From positions 1 to 18,671 of the forward strand of contig CANQGN010000011.1 of the NCBI GenBank assembly GCA_947623215.1: a stretch of 18,671 nt of DNA, written 5' to 3'. Below the pieces are notes generated by a model that made no database searches, was not told where the DNA came from, and worked only from the letters and a program-made list of their open reading frames with translations. The first letter of the stretch is position 1, and every line of letters starts with the position of its first letter. Position numbers and translations under genes: made by a program. The DNA comes from an uncultured Clostridia bacterium. GTDB lineage: Bacteria; Bacillota; Clostridia; Oscillospirales; Acutalibacteraceae. Below, piece by piece: positions 14,765-18,671 of this stretch.

Positions 14765-15937
14765 ATGCTGCAAAGCGGGCTAAACTGGCTGGCCGGTATG
14801 GTAACGGTGGCGGTAACGGGCGGCCGACCGGAACGGTTTATGAATTTGTGCGCCTTTGGCGGGCGAGACGTGTGGGACTACCGCGCGGGCAAGGCCGGGC
14901 TTACGGTGCGGGTGCGGGCGGGGGAGTTTAAACGTCTGCGCGAGGCGGCGCGGCGCTCCGGCTGTCGGCTGCACATTGTGCGGCGGCAGGGGCTGCCCTT
15001 TTTGCTGCGGCGGCTGCGGGGGCGGTACGGGCTGGCGGCCGGGGCGCTGGCCTTTGCGCTGGTACTGCACCTTCTCTGTGCCCGGGTGTGGGAGATTCGG
15101 GTAGAGGGGCAAAAAACCCTGACCGCCGGGCAGGTAATCGAGTGGCTGGCCCCCTACGGCGTGGCGGAGGGGGCCAAAACAGACGATTTTGACTGGGCCA
15201 CCCTGCGCCAGCAAGTGCTTTACGACCACCCGGAGCTGTCTTGGATGTCTTTTAATCCGGTGGGCACGGTGCTGCACGTAGATGTGAGCGAAACGGTGCA
15301 AAAACCGGCGGTGCAAAACAACAGCGAGCCCGCCAATTTGCTGGCGGCGGCAGACGGGCGCATTATAAAAATGCAAATTAACACCGGCAGCCCGGCGGTG
15401 CAGGTGGGCGACGCGGTAGTGGCGGGCGATTTGCTGGTAAGCGGCGCGGTAGAGTATGCCAACGGCGCCACGCTGCTGCGGCAGGCCTCTGGCGTGGTGC
15501 TGGCAGAGACCACCCGCACCGCCCGCTTTACCCTGCCGCTGCGCTGGCAGGGGCGGCAGCGCACCGGGCGGGTAAAGGTGCGCCGGGCGGTGGAATGCTT
15601 TGGGGTTACCCTGCCCCTTTACATTGGCCGGGTAGCGGGGGCGTATGAAAAAGAGCTGCACGCCGCCCGCCTTTCCGTTGGGGGCGTGCCGCTCCCCTTT
15701 ACGCTGCACACCGCCCATTTTTTTGAGACCCGGCCGGTGCAGCGCTCGCGCACCGAAGCGCAAGCACTGCAAGAAGCCAAAAAGCGCACGGCGGCGTATA
15801 TTGCGAGCAATCTTCCGGAGGCGGAGGTGAAAGGCGTCGCCTACCAAATCACCCGGGAGGGCGACAAGGTAACGGTGGAAGCGAAAATTTCTTGTGTGGA
15901 AGATATAACTTTTGCGCAAAAGATGTTGATTTTCTAG
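14765..15937 (+). CDS. yqfD: Sporulation protein YqfD
   Basis: The 390-aa membrane protein matches YqfD in length and layout: an N-terminal cytoplasmic domain (1-85), one transmembrane helix (about 88-107, GLAAGALAFALVLHLLCA), a POTRA-like segment (IRVEGQKTLTAGQVIEWL), and a long extracytoplasmic domain with DGRIIKMQINTGSPAVQVGD, a stretch like those of membrane-fusion proteins. AGGGGGCG precedes the ATG. It is coupled to yqfC. YqfD is needed for efficient sporulation in Bacillus subtilis and is conserved in spore formers, supporting an endospore-forming host. The last codons overlap a good promoter for phoH. Confidence 0.92.
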   Translation: MLQSGLNWLAGMVTVAVTGGRPERFMNLCAFGGRDVWDYRAGKAGLTVRVRAGEFKRLREAARRSGCRLHIVRRQGLPFLLRRLRGRYGLAAGALAFALVLHLLCARVWEIRVEGQKTLTAGQVIEWLAPYGVAEGAKTDDFDWATLRQQVLYDHPELSWMSFNPVGTVLHVDVSETVQKPAVQNNSEPANLLAAADGRIIKMQINTGSPAVQVGDAVVAGDLLVSGAVEYANGATLLRQASGVVLAETTRTARFTLPLRWQGRQRTGRVKVRRAVECFGVTLPLYIGRVAGAYEKELHAARLSVGGVPLPFTLHTAHFFETRPVQRSRTEAQALQEAKKRTAAYIASNLPEAEVKGVAYQITREGDKVTVEAKISCVEDITFAQKMLIF

Positions 15938-15953
15938 GGAAAAGTGTTATAAT
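15926..15953 (+). promoter_or_regulatory. Promoter of the phoH-ybeY-era cluster
   Basis: TTGATT (15926-15931) and a perfect TATAAT (15948-15953) are separated by 16 bases. The -35 lies inside the end of yqfD. This lets the housekeeping genes be transcribed independently of the sporulation pair. Confidence 0.7.
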
Positions 15954-15966
15954 ATCATTAAAACAG

Positions 15967-16004
15967 GGTTTGTCCCGACCGGGTGCAAACCAGGCGCCTT
16001 TTTT
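15967..16004 (+). other. Leader hairpin with T-tract before phoH
   Basis: GGTTTG (15967-15972) pairs with CAAACC (15986-15991), enclosing CCCG/CGGG. A self-complementary GGCGCC and six T residues (15999-16004) follow. It begins soon after the predicted start of transcription and could act as an attenuator, but the stem-to-T distance is too long for a standard terminator. Confidence 0.35.
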
Positions 16005-16034
16005 GGGAAGAATCCATCATAAGGGACGGATAGC

Positions 16035-17025
16035 GTGGAGCAATCAATCGCAATTGACCGAATGGAGCAGGCGGTCAGCCTGTTCGGCAGTTTAGACGCC
16101 AACATTCGCCTGCTGGAGTTCGGCGGTACCATAACGGTGCGCGACGGCGAGCTGAAAATCGCCGGGGAGCCGGGCGCCGTATCGCTTGCCGCCTCTGCCG
16201 TGCAGGGGCTGCTGGCGCTGCTTGCGGGGGGCGAAACCTTAGGCGAGCAAAACGTGCGCTACGTCATTTCGCTGGTGCGCGAGGGGCAAACCCACCGGCT
16301 GGCGGGGTTAATAGACCGCGACTGCCTTTGCCTTACCGCCAAGGGGCGGCCGGTCAAGCCCAAAACGCTGGGCCAGCAGGCGTATGTAGACGCCATTCGC
16401 GACAATACGGTGGTGCTGGCGGCCGGGCCGGCCGGTACCGGCAAAACCTACCTTGCGGTTGCCCATGCGGTGCGCGCCTTTCGCGCCAAAGAGGTCAACC
16501 GTATCATTTTAACTCGCCCGGCGGTAGAGGCGGGCGAAAAGCTGGGCTTTTTGCCGGGCGATATTCAGCAAAAGGTCGACCCCTACCTCCGCCCGCTGTA
16601 CGACGCGCTGTTTGACATGCTGGGCGGCGAGGCCTTTTTAAAGTATCAGGAGCGGGGCAACATAGAGGTTGCGCCGCTGGCCTATATGCGCGGCCGCACG
16701 CTGGACGACAGCTTTATTATATTAGACCACGCCGGAGCAGATGAAAATGTTTTTAACGCGCCTGGGCAGCCGCTCTAAAGCGGTGGTTACCGGCGACGTA
16801 ACCCAAATAGATTTGGGCGACCGGCAAAACTCCGGCTTGCTCGAAGCCATGCGGGTGCTCAAAGGGGTAGAGGATATAGCGCTTGTTACCTTAAGCGAAC
16901 AAGACGTGGTTCGCCACAAGCTGGTGCAGGCGATTATTCAGGCCTACGACCGCTACAACCGCCGGCAGGCCAAAGAAAAAAATACAAGGAGAGAGTATGA
17001 TGGAAAAAGTAAGAGTCGTAATTAA
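16035..17025 (+). pseudogene. phoH: phoH, disrupted by a 14-nt deletion at the Walker B motif
   Basis: The 5' frame encodes a normal PhoH-family ATPase: KH-like N-terminal region, Walker A GPAGTGKT (131-138), and VAPLAYMRGRTLDDSFIILD ending at D231 (16725-16727). The next expected residues are EAQN, then TTPEQMK. EAQN is absent, and TTPEQMKMFLTR resumes in the next frame from 16726, continuing through VVTGDVTQIDL to the end. The size fits loss of 14 nt. The original frame stops at 16778 after unrelated residues. The glutamate and glutamine of the DEAQ motif are lost, so even frameshifting could not restore the ATPase. The start is GTG after AAGGGACGG. The family is linked to RNA metabolism and sits beside ybeY. 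A sequencing or assembly error is possible. Confidence 0.85.
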
Positions 17026-17509
17026 GAATAGCCAAAAAGCCGTCAAGGTTCCCACCGGAACCCGTATGCTGCTGCGGCGCTGCTGCAACGCCGTGCTGGC
17101 GCTCGAGCATTTTCCCCATCCGGCTGAAATTTCCATTACGTTTGTAGACGAAGAGCAAATTCATACCTTAAATTTGCAGCATCGCGGCGTAGACCGGGCA
17201 ACGGACGTGCTCTCTTTTCCGCTGGGCGAGAACGGCGAGTATGACGTAAACCCCGAAAACGGCGCCTGTTTGCTTGGCGATATTGTGCTCAACATTTCGC
17301 GGGTTTCGTGGCAGGCAGAGGAGTTTGGCCATTCTTTTCAGCGCGAGATTGCTTACTTAACCGCCCATTCCATGCTGCATTTGTTGGGGTACGACCACGA
17401 GGCCGGCGGGCTGGAATCGGTTCGTATGCGCGAAAAAGAAGAAGAGGTTATGAACCAGCTGGGCCTGCCCCGCAACGCCCGCTTTAAAACCGACGTGCAA
17501 AAATCATAA
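16997..17509 (+). CDS. ybeY: Endoribonuclease YbeY (rRNA maturation)
   Basis: The 170-aa protein carries the zinc-binding HSMLHLLGYDHE signature (HxxxHxxGxxH) and the family motif FVDEEQIHTLNLQHRGVDRATDVLSFPL. YbeY acts in 16S rRNA 3'-end maturation and ribosome quality control in the cytoplasm. AAGGAGAGAG precedes two consecutive ATG codons (16997 and 17000); either could serve. It overlaps the last 29 bases of the phoH frame, suggesting translational coupling in an intact ancestor. The premature stop in phoH at 16778 may therefore lower its translation. In many Firmicutes pgpH lies between phoH and ybeY; here it does not. Confidence 0.96.
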   Translation: MMEKVRVVIKNSQKAVKVPTGTRMLLRRCCNAVLALEHFPHPAEISITFVDEEQIHTLNLQHRGVDRATDVLSFPLGENGEYDVNPENGACLLGDIVLNISRVSWQAEEFGHSFQREIAYLTAHSMLHLLGYDHEAGGLESVRMREKEEEVMNQLGLPRNARFKTDVQKS

Positions 17510-17526
17510 GGAGTTATTCAAAACAA

Positions 17527-18432
17527 GTGCAAACCCAAACCGAAACCAAAACCGTGATGACCGCTTTGGTGGGTCGCCCAAACGCCGGTAAATCTTCGCT
17601 GGTAAACGCCCTGCTGCACCAAAAGGTCGCCATTGTGTCTGACAAACCGCAAACCACCCGCACCCGCATGATGGGGGTGCTCACCGAAGGGGCGGTTCAG
17701 TATATTTTTATAGACACCCCGGGCTTTCACCGCCCCCGCACCGCCCTGGGGCGGCAAATGATGCGGGCGGTAGACGGCAGCATGGAAGGGGTGGACGTTT
17801 GCCTGCTGGTGGCAGACTGTACCCGCCCCATTTCGCCGGTAGAAGAAGCCCTGGCAGCCGAGTTTGCCCGCCGGGGGCTGCCGGCCGTTTTGGCGCTTAA
17901 TAAAATCGATTTACTAAAAGATAAATCCGCCTTAATGCCCCTGATTGCCCGCTACAGCGAGCTTTATTCTTTCGCCGCCGTGCTGCCGCTTTCGGCCCGC
18001 ACGGGCGACGGGGTGGCGGCGCTGCCGGGCGAGCTGGCCCCCTTTGGCCGCCCCGGCCCCCATTTGTTTGACGAAGACGCCCTAACCGACCAAAGCGAGC
18101 AAACGCTGGTGGCCGAGCTGGTGCGCGAAAAGCTGCTGCGGCTGCTCTCGCGCGAAGTACCCCACGGCGTGGCGGTGGTAACCGAGCGTTTTTCTTACCG
18201 CGAAGACCCGCCGCTGCTCACCGCCACGGTTACCATTTACTGCGAAAAGCCCTCTCACAAGGGCATGATAATCGGCAAAGACGGCGGTATGCTAAAGCAG
18301 GTTGGTTCGGCTGCCCGGGTGGAATTAGAGCGGCTGTTCGACTGCCCGGTTAATTTGCAGTGCTGGGTCAAGGTGCGCGAAAACTGGCGCAACCGCGAGG
18401 GGTTGCTGCACACCTTCGGGCTGGATTCCTAA
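17527..18432 (+). CDS. era: GTPase Era
   Basis: The 301-aa GTPase binds 16S rRNA and helps assemble the small ribosomal subunit. Seen: G1 GRPNAGKS (16-23), G2 PQTTRTR (41-47), G3 DTPG (63-66), G4 NKID (125-128), G5 SAR (156-158), and a C-terminal KH domain with KGMIIGKDGGMLKQVG (245-260). The start is GTG, with AAGGAG about 13 bases upstream, rather long. The next in-frame ATG (17557) would cut into the G domain. It is 17 bases after ybeY and surely in the same operon. The usual dgkA and cdd genes between ybeY and era are absent. Confidence 0.97.
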   Translation: MQTQTETKTVMTALVGRPNAGKSSLVNALLHQKVAIVSDKPQTTRTRMMGVLTEGAVQYIFIDTPGFHRPRTALGRQMMRAVDGSMEGVDVCLLVADCTRPISPVEEALAAEFARRGLPAVLALNKIDLLKDKSALMPLIARYSELYSFAAVLPLSARTGDGVAALPGELAPFGRPGPHLFDEDALTDQSEQTLVAELVREKLLRLLSREVPHGVAVVTERFSYREDPPLLTATVTIYCEKPSHKGMIIGKDGGMLKQVGSAARVELERLFDCPVNLQCWVKVRENWRNREGLLHTFGLDS

Positions 18433-18507
18433 AAATTAACAGGCATAGGCCCCGCTTGGTTTTGCCACAATAGGGTTGAGCGGCAAAGCAAAGGGGGCGA
18501 CGACGAA

Positions 18508-18666
18508 GTGAAAGGGGAAAGCGCGCTCTCCCGCTGGCGGCGGTTTGCGGCCAGCGGCCTGGTGGCGGACTATTTGGCCTACCGCGCAGCGCAGCAGCAT
18601 GAGCAAGAGCGAAAAACTATCCACCGTGGGGCTGATTATTCGCGAGCGCCCGGTGGGCGAGAGTGA
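18508..18666 (+). CDS. yqzL: YqzL-like small protein
   Basis: A GTG at 18508, preceded by AAGGGGG (18491-18497), opens a 52-codon frame. Its middle, SRWRRFAASGLVADYLAYR, matches the small YqzL pattern (W..F..TG....YL.Y+) found between era and recO in many Firmicutes. Position and pattern agree, though it is short and the function of YqzL is unknown. The last 68 bases overlap the start of recO in another frame, which is unusual. A shorter or annotation-shifted version cannot be ruled out. Confidence 0.6.
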   Translation: MKGESALSRWRRFAASGLVADYLAYRAAQQHEQERKTIHRGADYSRAPGGRE

Positions 18667-18671
18667 CCGGC
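18599..18671 (+). CDS. recO: DNA repair protein RecO, N-terminus only (runs off the window)
   Basis: The ATG at 18599 opens a frame with STVGLIIRERPVGESDR, the RecO N-terminal OB-fold start (family form GLVLRxxxxGExDRL). Only 24 codons are visible. RecO loads RecA onto single-stranded DNA in the RecFOR recombination pathway. I see no ribosome-binding site before this ATG, so it is probably translated by coupling to the overlapping YqzL-like frame. The era-yqzL-recO order supports the call. Confidence 0.8.
   Translation, partial: MSKSEKLSTVGLIIRERPVGESDR

Noticed and set aside
14780..15919. 379-codon minus-strand open frame opposite yqfD
   Set aside because: It is a shadow of the yqfD codons. 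The composition (many Arg, Pro, His, Gln) is not protein-like and the plus frame is a clear YqfD.
16741..17025. A separate small gene starting at the ATG at 16741
   Set aside because: Its whole product is the C-terminal part of PhoH and it has no ribosome-binding site, so it is the downstream fragment of the broken gene.

Overview
The window looks like chromosomal DNA from a GC-rich, anaerobic, endospore-forming member of the Clostridia, probably a gut Oscillospirales/Ruminococcaceae-type organism. The evidence is the oxygen-sensitive class III ribonucleotide reductase, the YqfC/YqfD sporulation pair, a type I dockerin, and the Firmicutes order phoH-ybeY-era-yqzL-recO. The genus cannot be fixed from this sequence.

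Bases 1-6729 form a carbohydrate-use locus. A very large secreted protein lies on the minus strand and runs off the left edge: 1400 codons are visible with no in-frame stop. In order it carries a signal peptide, a dockerin, a helical module, a GH28-like beta-helix, a CBM4/9-like domain, a DUF4082-like domain, a CE2-type acetylesterase and a second SGNH esterase. A Gfo/Idh/MocA oxidoreductase sits upstream on the same strand. An AraC-family regulator is divergent from both. The short intergenic region holds promoters in both directions and three helically phased ATGG repeats, a likely AraC operator. Pectin or another acetylated plant polysaccharide is the best-guess substrate.

Bases 6730-9960 hold the anaerobic ribonucleotide reductase genes nrdD and nrdG. 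A good promoter is followed by a pair of NrdR boxes 32 bp apart. A second, weaker pair lies about 175 bp upstream. A strong terminator hairpin separates nrdD from nrdG, and a nested bidirectional terminator lies between nrdG and the convergent transporter gene.

Bases 9981-13194 hold a fused MacB/FtsX-type ABC transporter on the minus strand. A 274-bp noncoding element with about 21-bp imperfect terminal inverted repeats and flanking TA dinucleotides (MITE-like) sits between the likely promoter and the start codon of this gene.

Bases 13195-18671 are all on the plus strand: a PRK06851-like P-loop protein with a strong terminator, yqfC-yqfD, then phoH-ybeY-era-yqzL-recO. phoH is broken by an apparent 14-nt deletion that removes the Walker B glutamate region and shifts the frame. 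yqzL and recO overlap, and recO runs off the right edge.

The best candidates for a second look are the dockerin multi-enzyme with its AraC operator, the MITE in the ABC transporter leader, the broken phoH and the doubled NrdR operator. I see no CRISPR array, tRNA, rRNA or phage genes.
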